A stretch of DNA of 64,000 bases from Mesorhabditis belari (GCA_958450365.1 CAUEEP010000754.1:776001-840000), one strand, 5' to 3'; counted from the stretch's first letter, positions 1 to 11,147 are shown. Notes: a model not told the origin generated them from the sequence alone. Made by a program: numbers and translations.

Positions 1-1328
1 GTGAGGGGACAAGGCAGATGCTTACCCCAGCGGGGTTCCCTCTTTGAAATTGAAAAGCGGGGTTCTCTCTTTCCCCTTGTTGAAATCCAGAAATCTTCAA
101 CCAGAAATCTTCAAATCCAAGAGAAAGCTGAAATGGATTAAAATTTCGAACATTTCTATGAATCTAGCTAATCAAGAAGAAATCAAGAAGTTTTCTAGGA
201 TTTCCCGTCATCTTCAAACTCCACGCTGTCACTGGGACTCGTTGACGGAGTCACGACTGAGTCTACAGGTAGAAAATACTAGGATTTGATACTTATAATA
301 TCTAGCATAAGAATCTAGGGCTCTTGTCGGGTTTTCAGAAGATCAGGCTGAGTTATTGTACTTAAAAGATTTTGATATAAGAGCTGACAGCTGACTGAAA
401 TCACTTTGAATGACGTCCGGACGACATAGCTTTGAAAGCCTATAACTTTGTCCAGAGATACCATTATTGCTAAGTTTTTATATCATTGGATAGAGGACAT
501 TTCAGGCTTTCAAATGATACCAAAAAGAGTTTAATTGGATAGTTGAGTCCAGAAAAATCAAAGCCGACAAATTTGGGATCCAATCTCAGAGGCCTGCTGA
601 GATCCCAACTTTGTCGGCTTTGATTTTTCTGGACTCAATTATCCAATTAAACTCTTTTTAGTATCATTCAAAAGCCTGAAATGTCCTCTATCCAAGGATA
701 TAAAAAGATCTGAATAATGTTATCTTTAAACAAAGTTATGGGGCCTCAAAAGCTTAGACGACTCCATTTAATACCCTAAATCCCATTTATCCAATGACTC
801 AACACCTTTTGGATAACTTTGTTTAAAGCTAACAATATTTAGATCTTTTTATATAATTGAATAGAGGACATTCCAGGCTTTTGAATGATACCAAAAAGAG
901 TTTAATTGGATAATCGAGTCCAGAAAAATCAAAGCCAACTCTGACCGCCAACTCTCAGAAAACCTCTAAGATCCCAACTCGATACTTTGTCGGCTGATTT
1001 TTCTGGACTGGATTATTCAATTAAATTCTTTTTGGTATCATTCGAAAGCCTAAAAGCTCCTCTATCGAATGATATAAAAAAGATCTGAATAATGTTAGCT
1101 TTAGACAAAGTTATAGGCTTTCAAAGCTTGACGACTCATTTTAAAATATCCGAAAAGCTGACAAGAGCTTAAGGAGAGCGGTCAGCTCTTATATATCAGC
1201 TCTTATATCTCAGCTATTATATCTCAGCTATTATATCTCAGCTCTTAAATTTCAGCTCTTATATCTCAGCTATTATATCTCAGCTATTATATCTCAGCTC
1301 TTGTCAGCTCTAAAGTTTTCAATTCTAG
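1..1328. repeat. Palindromic dispersed repeat block
   Basis: No gene is recognised here. From about 400 to 1140 a module of roughly 160 bases occurs four times in alternating orientation. Its recognisable pieces are a run around TTTGTCGGCTTTGATTTTTC, a TCCAATTAAACTCTTTTT segment, an ATTCGAAAGCCT-like segment and a CAAAGTTATAGGCTTTCAAA-like end. The head-to-head copies make long imperfect hairpins. The same module recurs at about 60685-61400. From about 1190 to 1305 there is a short array of TCTCAGCTATTATA-like units. Any 5' exons of the receptor gene that follows were not found. Confidence 0.75.
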
Positions 1329-2233
1329 GCGGTGAATGCGTTGTTTGTGGAGACAAATCAAGTGGAAAGCATTACGGGCAAAACTCGTGCGAAGGATGCA
1401 AATCGTTTTTCAAGAGGTATCAAGATTCCAAAAGGTATCGAGATCACAGCTCTGATCACAGATCAATCCGTCGATCCCTCTCCTACACGTGTCGGGGTCA
1501 AAAGAATTGCCCAGTTGACATCAATCACCGAAATCAATGCCAATATTGTCGATTGAGGAAATGCGTGCGGATGGGGATGAGAAAAGAAGGTTGGAGAAGA
1601 AAAAAAAAGAAGGTTTCCAAGAAAATCAGAGCCAACTGCTTGAAGCCAACCGCTTGATAAAGCTTCGTTCTTTCTCCTTTATCTTGATCCATTGATAAAT
1701 TGATGAGAACGAGTCTCCGAGTCTTTCAGAACGAGTCTCCTTGTTGACCTCGGTGCAACGAAGCTCCGTCCCATCCAACGGAAATCTATTCAACATTTTA
1801 CCGCCATTATTCCCGGGTGCAGGTAGGGTACTGTATAGAATTAGAAGTCGCTTTGTGTTTATATTGGTAGGGTCTAGGCCTCCTTTGAGTAGGCTGCCCC
1901 TATTTTGCAGTAGACCCCGATTTGTAGTTGGTGTGTAGCCTAGTGTAGCCTAGTGTAGTCTAGTGTAGCCTTGTGAGTACCATCCAATTGTTGATCTCGT
2001 GTAGTGAATAGTACGATCGCCTTTGTACACATTCCACTGGCAATAATGACTTCTTAATCTAGTAAACAGACAATCTCCTTAATAAAACAATAACCTTGAC
2101 ACTTGCAGGCCTTCTCTCTCCCTTCAGCACTCCCTTCTTACCTCTATTGACACTACCGATGGCGCCACACTTTCTCGCTCCAAATTTCGACTTTCTACGA
2201 ACTGAACCTATTCAAATATCGAGTGAAGTTGAG
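1329..2233 (+). CDS. COUP-TF/UNC-55-like nuclear hormone receptor, zinc-finger part (partial)
   Basis: A DNA-binding transcription factor of the nuclear receptor superfamily is encoded. Exons I can phase are 1329-1416, 1462-1589, 1730-1822 and 2109-2233. The first two encode a complete C4-C4 zinc-finger domain: [14 protein letters not shown], the P-box [10 protein letters not shown], then [12 protein letters not shown] and [13 protein letters not shown]. This is close to the COUP-TF/UNC-55 class by motif. The 45-base intron at 1417-1461 is a multiple of three and has no stop, so an unspliced message would stay open. After GMRKE the family continues with AVQRGR; here the third exon gives extra residues before VQRSSVP. 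The last exon contains FLRTEP, which may match the start of the COUP-TF ligand-binding region. I found no helix 3-12 exons before 4.9 kb and no start exon. It could be an intact gene with exons I cannot see, a receptor lacking its ligand domain, or a decaying copy. Confidence 0.7.
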
Positions 2234-2244
2234 GTAAACTTTCG

Positions 2245-3035
2245 CGTACTTTGTACTATGTACTTTATACTATGTACTATGTACGTTGTACTTTGTACTA
2301 TGTACTTTGTACTATGTACTTTGTACTTTGGTACTTTGTACTTTGGTACTTTGTACTATGTACTTTGTACTCTGGTACTTGGTACTATGTACTTTGCACT
2401 TGGTACTTTGCACTATGTACTTTGTACTTAGCACTTTGTACTATGTACTTTGTACTCTGTATTTTGTACTCTGTATTTTGTACTCTGCATTTTGTACTAT
2501 GTACTATGTACTTTGTACTCTGTACTTTGTACTTTGTACTTTGTACTATGTACTTTGTACTATGTACTTTGTACTTTGTACTATATACTATGTACTTTGT
2601 ACTTTGGTACTTTGTGTACTTTGTACTCTGTACTTGGTACTATGTACTTTCTACTTTGTACTTTGTACTATGTACTTTGTACTATGTACGTTGTACTTTG
2701 TACTATATACTATGTACTATGTACTTTGTACTTTGGCACTTTGTACTCTGTACTTGGTACTATGTACTTTCTACTTTGTACTCTGTACTTTGTACTCTGT
2801 ATTTTGTACTCTGTACTTTGTACTTTGTACTTTGTACTTTGTACTCTTTACTTTGTACTTTGTACTTGGTACTTTGTACTTGGTACTCTTTACTTCGTAC
2901 TTTGTACTTGGTACTTTGTACTTGGTACTCTGTACTTCGTACTTGGTACTTTGTTCATGTACTCTGTGCTTTGTTCATGTACTCTGTACTTCACTTTGCA
3001 CTTTACTGTACGTACTTTACGTACTTACTCACTTT
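2245..3035. repeat. Minisatellite, 7-base GTACTTT/GTACTAT units
   Basis: About 790 bases are built from GTACTTT, GTACTAT, GTACTCT and GTACTTG words. The array starts 11 bases after the donor at 2234 of the receptor gene. All three forward frames stay open because the repeat lacks stops, so the long predicted peptides here are artefacts. Confidence 0.95.
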
Positions 3036-3042
3036 TTAAACC

Positions 3043-3119
3043 CTTCTAGTGCACCGAAATCTTTGCTTTTCGCTTTTCGCTTCAGCGAAGAATCGAGTAC
3101 ACTAGAAAGGGTGTGTTTA
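3043..3119. repeat. Small inverted-repeat element bounded by CTTCTAGTGCA-like ends
   Basis: AAACCCTTCTAGTG at the left and CACTAGAAAGGGTGTGTTT at the right are inverted copies around a roughly 40-base centre. Related ends, AAACRCWCTTTCTGGTGCA, recur near 9430, 30030, 31214-31312, 31400 and 46600. Confidence 0.6.
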
Positions 3120-3664
3120 CGTTTTTTTGAGCTCAAAGCACAGCTCGAACAACTGGTAACAACTGTACTCGGAGGCTTTAAAATTCAAATTTCGATCGAT
3201 TTCTTTGCATTTAGCCTCTCGCCGACACAAAACCCGTGGAAGAACGCGAAAAAAAGCCTCAACTCTGGACGATCTCCCGAATTCTTCCAAAATAGACCAA
3301 AAATCTTGATTTCCAATCTTTATTCCCAATATTTCCTTCTTTATTTTCCCAATTTTACCCACCAAATCCTTTTAAATTTCGAATTTTCTTTCAAATTTCC
3401 TTTCAAATTTCGAATTTCCTTCAAAAATTCGCATAAATAAAAGCATTTTCTCAACAAAATCATCGGTTTTTCGGTTATAAACGCTTTTCGGAGCGTTTTA
3501 ATTGTCGTTTTAGTCGCTTTAGCCTTTTTAGTAGTTTAATCCAAAATCTATTCACCATTATTATTGATTCCAAGGCTGGCCAAGCTTTCCCAGACTGCCA
3601 TTTCTATCAAATACAGTATCCAAGGCTTTCCTAGACTCAAAAACAACACAGTTTAATCCAAAAT

Positions 3665-3745
3665 TTATTCACCATTATTATTGATTACTTCTTGCCATCT
3701 TTTGCGCAAAGAATTCATGCCGCTCTTGAAGAACTCTGCCGACTG
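3665..3745 (-). pseudogene. mariner transposase C-terminal fragment
   Basis: Read on the minus strand, this stretch gives QSAEFFKSGMNSLRKRWQ followed by EVINNNGE and a stop. This resembles the end of mariner transposases, where the FFKSGxNxLxxRW block lies just before the C-terminus. Only about 26 residues survive and nothing recognisable precedes them. A second copy of the last 45 bases lies at about 3531-3578. It is a dead remnant. Confidence 0.6.
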
Positions 3746-3801
3746 TCACTCGAAAAACTTGGCGCCAAACCCGTGAAGGTATCCAAAATTGGATATCTTC
3801 A

Positions 3802-4467
3802 CCTAAAGTCATCTAAAGTCATCTAGAGTCATCTAGAGTCATCTAAAGGTCATCTAGAGTCATCTAGAGTCATCTAGAGTCATCTGGAGTCATCTAGATT
3901 CATCTAGAGTCATCTAGAGTCATCTAGAGTCATCTAGAGTCATCTAGAGTCATCTAGGATCATCTAAAGTCATCTAGAGTCATCTAGAGTCATCTAGGAT
4001 CATCTAAAGTCATCTGGAGTCAGCTGGACTCATCTAAAGTCATCTAAAGTCATCTGGAGTCAACTGGACTCATCTGGAGTCAACTGGACTCATCTAGAGT
4101 CATCTAGAGTCATCTAGAGTCATCTAGAGTCATCTAGATTCATCTAGATTCATCTAGAGTCATCTAAAGTCATCTAGATTCATCTAGAGTCATCTGGAGT
4201 CATCTAGCTTCATCTAGAGTCATCTAGATTCATCTAGAGTCATCTAGAGTCATCTAGAGTCATCTAGAGTCATCTGGAGTCATCTAGAGTCATCTGGAGT
4301 CATCTAGAGTCATCTAAAGGTCATCTGGAGTCCTCTAGATTCATCTAGAGTCAGCTAGACTCATCTAGAGTCATCTAGGCTCATCTAGAGTCATCTAGAG
4401 TCTTCTAAAGGTTATCTAAACTCATCTAAAGGTCATCTAAACTCATCTAAAGGTCATCTAGAGTCAT
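3802..4467. repeat. Minisatellite, 10-base CATCTAGAGT unit
   Basis: About 65 copies of CATCTAGAGT with CATCTAAAGT, CATCTGGAGT and CATCTAGATT variants. It lies between the receptor exons and the first Srh gene. Bases 4468-4805 are AT-rich and hold nothing I recognise. Confidence 0.95.
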
Positions 4468-4805
4468 CCAAAAGCTCTAACAACGCTTGTTTAGATCCGA
4501 ACAACCATTTGATTTGCTTGTACAAGCAAATTGTATAAGCAAATTTCCCAATTCTTCATAGAAAACAAAAAGATTTTCCCGAAAAACAGAAAAACAACGC
4601 TCGATTTTCTTCGCTTTTTCAATGAAATCATCAACATTTGAAGGGCTTTTCTGAAAGTTTTCTTTTAAAAGATTAATTAGGACTGAAAGAAACACCTGTT
4701 CAACCAATACTTTAATCTTTTACGCAAACAAAAAATGATTATCTTGTATTTTTTGAAAAAGAAACCATTTGCACTTATTTTCTTGTAAGCATTTAATTTA
4801 GTATT

Positions 4806-4925
4806 AATTTAGCATTAAATTTAGCATTAGAGTTGGCTTTAGAGTTGGCTTTAGACCTGGCTTCAGAGCTGGCTTCAGAGCTGGCTTCAGACCTGGCTTC
4901 AGACCTGGCTTTAGAGTTGGCTTTA
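4806..4925. repeat. Minisatellite, 12-base GAGCTGGCTTCA unit, left block
   Basis: About ten degenerate copies of the 12-mer, which resumes as a larger block at 5213-6262. The first exon of the adjacent chemoreceptor gene (4996-5086) sits between the two blocks. Confidence 0.85.
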
Positions 4926-4995
4926 TCTTTCCTTCAAATTCTGCCTCCTGTTTAACCGCAAACCCATTTTCATAGTGTCGATTTTCACGGTGTTA

Positions 4996-7900
4996 ATGGG
5001 CAACATGGTGCTTCTTGCTGATACGACGAAAGCGTTTCCCATCGAGACGAATCAAGGCGTTTTTGTGGTCATGGATTACGCGTCAAGTGAGTGTACAAGT
5101 TTTGCTTAAATATTGGTTTTGGAATGGACAAGATCTGAATCCTGTTAGCAGCAGGAGTTCTGAGTTTCAAAGATTAGATCAGAACAGATCAATAGTCTGT
5201 TCTTGTTCTGGTTTTAGAGCTGGTTTTAGAGCTGGCTTCAGAGTTGGCTTCAGAGCTGGCTTCAGAGTTGGCTTCAGAGCTGGCTTTAGACCTGGCTTCA
5301 GAGCTGGCTTCAGAGCTGGCTTTAGCCTTCAGACCTGGCTTTAGACCTGGCTTCAGAGCTGGCTTCAGAGCTGGATTCAGAGCTGGCTTCAGAGCTGGCT
5401 TTAGACCTGGCTTCAGAGCTGGCTTCAGAGCTGGCTTTAGCCTTCAGACCTGGCTTTAGACCTGGCTTCAGAGCTGGCTTCAGAGCTGGATTCAGAGTTG
5501 GCTTCAGAGCTGGCTTCAGAGCTGGCTTTAGACCTGGCTTCAGAGCTGGCTTCAGAGCTGGATTCAGAGTTGGCTTCAGAGCTGGCTTCAGAGCTGGCTT
5601 TAGACCTGGCTTCAGAGCTGGCTTCAGAGCTGGCTTTAGCCTTCAGACCTGGCTTTAGACCTGGCTTCAGAGCTGGCTTCAGAGCTGGATTCAGAGCTGG
5701 CTTCAGAGCTGGCTTTAGACCTGGCTTCAGAGCTGGCTTCAGAGCTGGCTTTAGCCTTCAGACCTGGCTTTAGACCTGGCTCAGAGCTGGCTCAGAGCTG
5801 GATTCAGAGTTGGCTTCAGAGCTGGCTTCAGAGCTGGCTTTAGACCTGGCTTCAGAGCTGGCTTCAGAGCTGGATTCAGAGTTGGCTTCAGAGCTGGCTT
5901 CAGAGCTGGCTTTAGACCTGGCTTCAGAGCTGGCTTCAGAGCTGGCTTTAGCCTTCAGACCTGGCTTTAGACCTGGCTTCAGAGCTGGCTTCAGAGCTGG
6001 ATTCAGAGCTGGCTTCAGAGCTGGCTTTAGCCTTCAGACCTGGCTTTAGACCTGGCTTCAGAGCTGGCTTCAGAGCTGGATTCAGAGTTGGCTTCAGAGC
6101 TGGCTTCAGAGCTGGCTTTAGACCTGGCTTCAGAGCTGGCTTTAGACCTGGCTTCAGAGCTGGCTTCAGAGCTGGCTTTAGCCTTCAGACCTGGCTTCAG
6201 ACCTGGCTTTAGCCTTCAGACCTGGCTTTAGCCTTCAGACCTGGCTTCAGATCTAGCTTCAGCCTTCAGCCCTGGCCTCTGGCTAGACCAGATCGGATCT
6301 AGCTTCTGGATTTGTAATCCTTTCCCTGTAAATCCGTTATCTACCATTTACGAGCCTTCACCAGATAAGTTGTCGTCAGTTTTCAGTTCTCGGCACACTC
6401 ATCAACCTCTTCGGCCTCTACGTGATCACTTTCCACACACCGAACAGTATGAGAACCTATGGCCAAGCACTGTGCGCATATCAAGTTTTATAGAGGATCG
6501 ATATCTCATCTAAAAATCTCTCAGATTCTCTCCTTGATCACTGATGCATTGGTGGGATCGGCGCTGGCGCCGTACTTCATTTTCCCAGTGCCCGGCGGTC
6601 TTCCAATGGGATGGCTATGGAAATTCGGCGTTTCAACACAATTGCAGATTGTGAGTACCGTGCAATTGTTGATCTGTACAAAGAAGTTCTCTAGCAAACC
6701 CAAATCTAGTGAAGTGCTTGGAGAAAAGTCGCTTAGTTATCTGTTTCAATTCAACTAATATAAGGTTACTGAACTTGGTGTAAAGTTAAAGAAAAACTAA
6801 ACAATTGTAGGCATGCGAAATAAATGAACATAAGTTGTTAAAAACTTCAATTGACAAAGCTTAAAAACTTTAAAGCTCAATATCTTTTATCAATTTTTAG
6901 CTATTCTAAAGGATCTATAAACGGTAAGAAGCTAAATAGCTAAGAGATTTTATTGATCAAACGATTACCGGTTCAGCGTTCGCCAAGTGGCACTTGCTCT
7001 TGAAACTCACCAAAAGCAATGACTGCAATTTAGGCTCTTGGTTTCATCTTCGGTGGCCACATGGTTTCACTGATCGCGACAATGTTTTTGATTCGACATC
7101 AGACAATCATGCCTGAGGGACATTTCATGAAAATCTCGTCACGGTGAGTGCAACTCTAGGTCTAGAGGCAACTCTAGGTCTAGAGGCAACTCTAGGTCTA
7201 GAGGCAACTCTAGGTCTAGAGGCATCTCTAGGTCTAGAGGCATCTCTAGGTCTAGAGGCATCTCTAGGTCTAGAGGCAACTCTAGGTCTAGAGGCAACTC
7301 TAGGTCTAGAGGCAACTCTAGGTCTAGAGGCAACTCTAGGTCTAGAGGCAACTCTAGGTCTAGAGGCAACTCTAGGTCTAGAGGCAACTCTAGGCTTAGT
7401 TTCCCAAGTTGTTACAGTCGATTTCTTGAAACCTAGCAACCAGCTGAATCATTGCAATGTTAGGCATGAAGCTTTCAGAAGATACGGTTTAGTTACCCAT
7501 TAGTAAAGCAGCGATGGCCTAGTGGCTAGAAGCAGCGGTGGCCTAGTGGCTAGTGTGCCCAGCTATAGAACCAATGCCGCTTTCTGCGGTGGGTTCGAGT
7601 CCGACAGACTTTTGCTTTCTTGAAAACAGAGAAATTCCATTCTCAGGCCCTCAGCTCCATTCCATTCTTAGTGCTTATCGGCTTAGGATTTAATGATTTC
7701 GTGTTTCTATTGAGTAACTAAACCGATTCATTTCCTACATTTGTCCAAAACGAAATTTTCTTTGCTTTACCTTTGCTTTACCCAGATTCGTCACTCCAAT
7801 CTACATGATTCTCCAATTTTGGCCATATCTTCACATGGGTGGCCTCTTCGTCTACATTTTCTACAATGATGACGACCAAGCGACAAGAGCTTTTTATCTA

Positions 7901-9651
7901 AAAGTGAAAGCTCATTGGTTGATCGAGAAATTTTCAATCTTTAGACATATCCAATATTTGAACAATTCATCAAAATCGATCGTTTTTATGCTTTCGCGCC
8001 GGGAAAGGGTTTTATTTTTGCGTTGAATGTTTCTGCGTGGACAGGGATTTTGACGGTTTTGATTGGAGGTGAGATTGGAGATTTTGATTGGTTTTGATTG
8101 GTTTTGATCGGAGATTTTGATTGGTTTTGCTTAGAGGTTTTAATTGGACATTTCCATGCAACTTCTCCAGCTTTCTAATCGGCGTAGACTTTTGTAGACA
8201 TTTGTGGACATTTGTAGGCTTTTGTAGACTTTTGTAGACATTTGTAGACATTTCTAGACTTTTGTAGACTTTTGTAGGCTTTTGTAGACTTTTGTGTACG
8301 ATTTGTACCCTAAAATACAGTAGATCTAATTAAAGTATAGATATGGTAAGATGCAAAACGAAAAACCCTACCTTTCAGTGATCGTTGGCTCTTGTTTCCA
8401 CGTTTTGCGAGCGAGACGCGCGATCATCAGCGTGAAGACGTACAAATTGCAGAGGAAATGGATCCAAAAATGCATTCTGCAAGTGGCCATTCCACTTCTG
8501 ACGATATTTCTGCCGATAGTTGCCGGGATCTACATGGTGCTCACCGGGAATCTCACGTTAGTTGGTGGGTAAAGGATACTGGCTACAGTACATCACAGTT
8601 TGCTTGAGAGTAGGCCTTAGTGCTACAGTAGGCCTTAGAGCTACAGTAGATCAAAGAGCTACAGTAGCGGAAGAGTTACAGTAGGCCAAAGAGCTACAGT
8701 AGGCCTTAGAGCTACAGTAGGCCTTAGAGCTACAGTAGGCCTTAGAGCTACAGTAGGCCTTAGAGCTACAGTAGATCAAAGAGCTACAGTACCTGAAGAG
8801 TTACAATAGGCCAAAGAGCTACAGTAGGCCTTAGAGCTACAGTAGGCCAAGAAGCTACAGTACCCGAAGAGCTACAGTAGGCCAAAGAGCTACAGTAGGC
8901 CTTAGAGCTACAGTAGGCCTTAGAGCTACAGTAGGCCAAGAAGCTACAGTACCCGAAGAGCTACAGTAGGCCAAAGAGCTACAGTAGGCCTTAGAGCTAC
9001 AGTAGGCCTTAGAGCTTCAGTAGGCCAAGAAGCTACAGTACCCGAAGAGCTACAGTAAACCAAAGAGCTCCTCTGCTAAATCTCATCCATTTGATTCCAA
9101 GTAACCTCCAATCTTTTCAGCTATTTCCCCATTTGGTGTCTTTTTCATCGCCGAACACGGTCTCCTTTCAACAATCGTCACTTTGGCCCTCTATCGACCA
9201 TACTATGCCTATGTTGAGCAAATCGTTTGGGATTTTCTCGCAAAAGTCTTGCCGTGTAAGTTTTAAGCTTCAATGGGCCAGAAAAGGTATTTGAGCAAAA
9301 AACAGCTCTAAAGATTAAAGAGCTACAGTACACCAAGGAGCTACAGTATACCAAGGAGCTACAGTATACCAAGGAGCTACAGTACACCAAAGAGCTACAG
9401 TGTACAAGTATACGTACTTTGTGCAAAGGAGAAACGCTAGCTTTCTGGTGCATTGATTGGTTCAATTACTTGATCAACGTTTAGGTCTTTTTGAGCCTCG
9501 AGTCTTCTCGACAGCTGAAGCAACGACTATCGTTGTGTTATCAAAAGCGAGAGCGGGAAAGATTCGACGATTCTCGTTAGCAGCCCGTTTAGCCGTCACT
9601 GGTCACTCAAATATCACGAATCTCTCAAGGATTGCTAGCAGTCTTGGATAG
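4996..9651 (+). CDS. Srh-family chemoreceptor (serpentine receptor class H), copy A
   Basis: Nematode seven-transmembrane chemosensory GPCR, expected in sensory neuron membranes. Nine exons join in phase: 4996-5086, 6387-6484, 6525-6650, 7034-7143, 7786-7903, 7945-8068, 8379-8564, 9121-9255 and 9485-9651, giving 384 residues, a little longer than typical Srh proteins. Family marks are NLFGLYVITFHTPNSMR after the first membrane segment, FPVPGGLPMGW, FWPYLH with FYNDDD, the long LQRKWIQKCILQVAIPLL segment and HGLLSTIVTLALYRPYYAY near the end. The start ATG was chosen because MGNMVLLADTTKAFPIETN aligns with MENIVPFIDTTREVSIDTN at the start of copy B, and both exons are 91 bases. The donor after exon 2 (CAA|GTTTTA) is weak. 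Introns 1, 4, 6, 7 and 8 carry different minisatellites. No frame break was seen. Ligand unknown. Confidence 0.88.
5213..6262. repeat. Minisatellite, 12-base GAGCTGGCTTCA unit, main block (intron 1 of Srh copy A)
   Basis: About 85 copies of GAGCTGGCTTCA, GAGCTGGCTTTA, GACCTGGCTTTA and GAGCTGGATTCA. They are organised into higher-order blocks of about 300 bases, each ending in GCTTTAGCCTTCAGACCTGG. The 12-mer is a multiple of three and stop-free, so apparent proteins rich in ASEL or GFRA are artefacts. Confidence 0.95.
7148..7398. repeat. Minisatellite, 18-base GGCAACTCTAGGTCTAGA unit
   Basis: About 14 near-identical copies in intron 4 of Srh copy A, starting four bases after the donor GTGA. 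Some copies have GGCATCTCTAGG. Confidence 0.95.
7524..7610 (+). pseudogene. tRNA-like sequence in intron of Srh copy A
   Basis: It has an A-box-like TGGCCTAGTGGCTAG, preceded by a partial duplicate of itself, and a B-box-like GGTTCGAGTCC, followed by a T-run. Acceptor arms do not pair convincingly, so I read it as a tRNA-derived repeat rather than a working tRNA gene. Confidence 0.55.
8066..8300. repeat. Two short minisatellites in intron 6 of Srh copy A
   Basis: Bases 8066-8130 repeat GATTTTGATTGGTTTT-like words from the donor onward. Bases 8176-8300 repeat the 10-11-mer TTTGTAGACAT or TTTGTAGACT. Confidence 0.85.
8605..9072. repeat. Minisatellite, 18-base GAGCTACAGTAGGCCTTA unit
   Basis: About 26 copies in intron 7 of Srh copy A, starting about 40 bases after the donor. 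Variants replace the tail with GGCCAAAGA, GATCAAAGA or CCCGAAGA. Confidence 0.95.
9307..9404. repeat. Short minisatellite, GAGCTACAGTACACCAAG unit
   Basis: Five to six copies in intron 8 of Srh copy A, about 50 bases after the donor. The unit is related to the GAGCTACAGTAGGCC array of the preceding intron, so this array may have been seeded from it. Confidence 0.9.
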
Positions 9652-9789
9652 AGAAATATTATTGTATTGTATAAATCTTTCTCACTTCAGCACAGCTTTC
9701 AGCAACGGTTTAATTATCAATATCAAAGGCAATAGAAAGTTTTGCTTTCCGAGTTGGAAAAGGAAAAGTTGCGTCTGCAAAGATTCATT

Positions 9790-10080
9790 AAACAATGAAA
9801 ATTACAAAAGTCAATGGCAGCAAACGGGATCGAACTCGGGATGCCTGGAGCGAGAGACCGACGCTCTGGCAGTGCGCCATGATGAAAGTTGAAAAGAACC
9901 GCTTTTCCCCGCCTTTCCTCCTTGTGGTAGAGCTACCCAATGAATAATAAAAATTGCAAAAATCACAGGTAGCAAGTGGGATCGAACCACCGATGCTCGG
10001 AGCAACAGACAGACGCTCTGGCAATGCGCTATGCAGACAGCTGGATCGACTGCTTTTCCGTGCCTTGTCTCCTTGCCGGG
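9790..10080 (-). pseudogene. Two tRNA-derived SINE-like repeats
   Basis: On the minus strand, two copies (about 9800-9890 and 9960-10050) carry an A-box-like GCGCACTGCCAGAGCG and a B-box-like GTTCGATCCC, followed by an AT tail with a shared ATTTTTGCAATTTTTATT-like end. A third copy, plus strand, lies at about 28400-28500. The repeated body plus tail suggests a dispersed SINE-like family rather than tRNA genes. Confidence 0.6.
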
Positions 10081-10150
10081 GAGCTTTTTTGCTACCCTCT
10101 TGAGAATCCTGAAACGCTAACTGACAAGGGAAGGTTAACTGGCCAAACTT

Positions 10151-10873
10151 GCTAATGAGGGAACTACAACTACCTACCACCTCAGATAGACTCCAAAATT
10201 ACAGGGGGGAAAGATCATCACAAAAGAAGAATCTTCTGAAATTTTTAGCTGCTAAATGCCATATTATCGCAATTTATCTTATTACATGCACCAATCAAAT
10301 CTCCTGGGCAGCAAAAAGTTGCTGGTGTCACATAATGCTCGAAGCCTGGAAAAGCGCTCATTATATTGATGATGTACTTCCTCATTATGTGACACCAGCA
10401 ACTTTTTGCTGCCCAGGAGATTTGATTGGTGCATGTAATAAGATAAATTGCGATAATATGCCGTACATTCGTTGTGCTTATTGTCTGAATATATTCTGCT
10501 TCCTTCATTTTGTCGAATCTTTCCACCGTTGTTGAATTGTTTGTTGTTTATTAGTTTTAAATAAAATTTTGTTATCCTCGCCTTTTATTTTGTTATCCTC
10601 GCCTTTTCGGACTACCAGGTCGCGCTCCTAACCACTCGGCCACTCGGCTAACCTGTGAGAGTGCCTGTGAGAGTTCCCTTTAAAGAGTGCCGTGCAAGTC
10701 CCAAAAATGTTTAAGTTTAAGCTACTTTGAACTTTGAAACCTTATATTTCAGTTAGTTCTGGCATTTAGCAGCTAAAAATTTCAGAAAATTCTTCTTTTG
10801 TGATGATCTTTCCCCCCTGTAATTTTGGAGTCGATCTGATGTGGTAAGTAGTTGTAGTTCCCTCGTTAGTAGC
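10151..10873. repeat. Nested foldback element
   Basis: Outer arms of about 110 bases (about 10151-10258 and 10755-10873) are inverted copies, beginning GCTAATGAGGGAACTACAAC and ending GTTGTAGTTCCCTCGTTAG. Inside the left half is a second, nearly perfect inverted repeat of about 80 bases (10255-10338 and 10383-10464) around a 45-base loop. No transposase is encoded, so it is a non-autonomous foldback or MITE-like element. Confidence 0.85.
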
Positions 10874-11147
10874 TCAACTGATTGATCGTATTGCCATGAA
10901 TGGATCAAGTCCAGTCTCTTGTCCACTAAAGCATTTCGCTTATTCAGCCAACCTCTTTAAGTTAAAAAACTGAAAACTAGCTCAACTCTATTTTCTTGTC
11001 ACTGCACTATATCCATCAAAAATCAAAAAATTTCACCGATCTCTCACTTTATGGGTTCACCAAAGGAAAGCGGGGGTCAATTATTGGCTTGTCTTTGAGG
11101 CTTGCTATCTTGATCTTGTTAAAGATTGAAAACTAGACTACGTACTA

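Noticed and set aside
3117..3365. Minus-strand peptide containing SEYSC, reminiscent of a motif in nuclear receptor ligand domains
   Set aside because: Wrong strand for the receptor gene, no other family residues around it, and it ends within a few residues.
2251..3440. Long Tyr/Leu/Cys-rich open frames
   Set aside because: GTACTTT-type repeat translation. The end of the longest frame runs into unrelated DNA with no domain.
5244..6049. Ala/Ser/Glu/Leu and Gly/Phe/Arg repeat proteins
   Set aside because: 12-base satellite inside intron 1 of the Srh gene.
7125..7503. Open frames on both strands with Pro/Arg/Val or Leu/Glu/Ala repeats
   Set aside because: 18-base satellite in an intron, open on both strands because the unit lacks stops.
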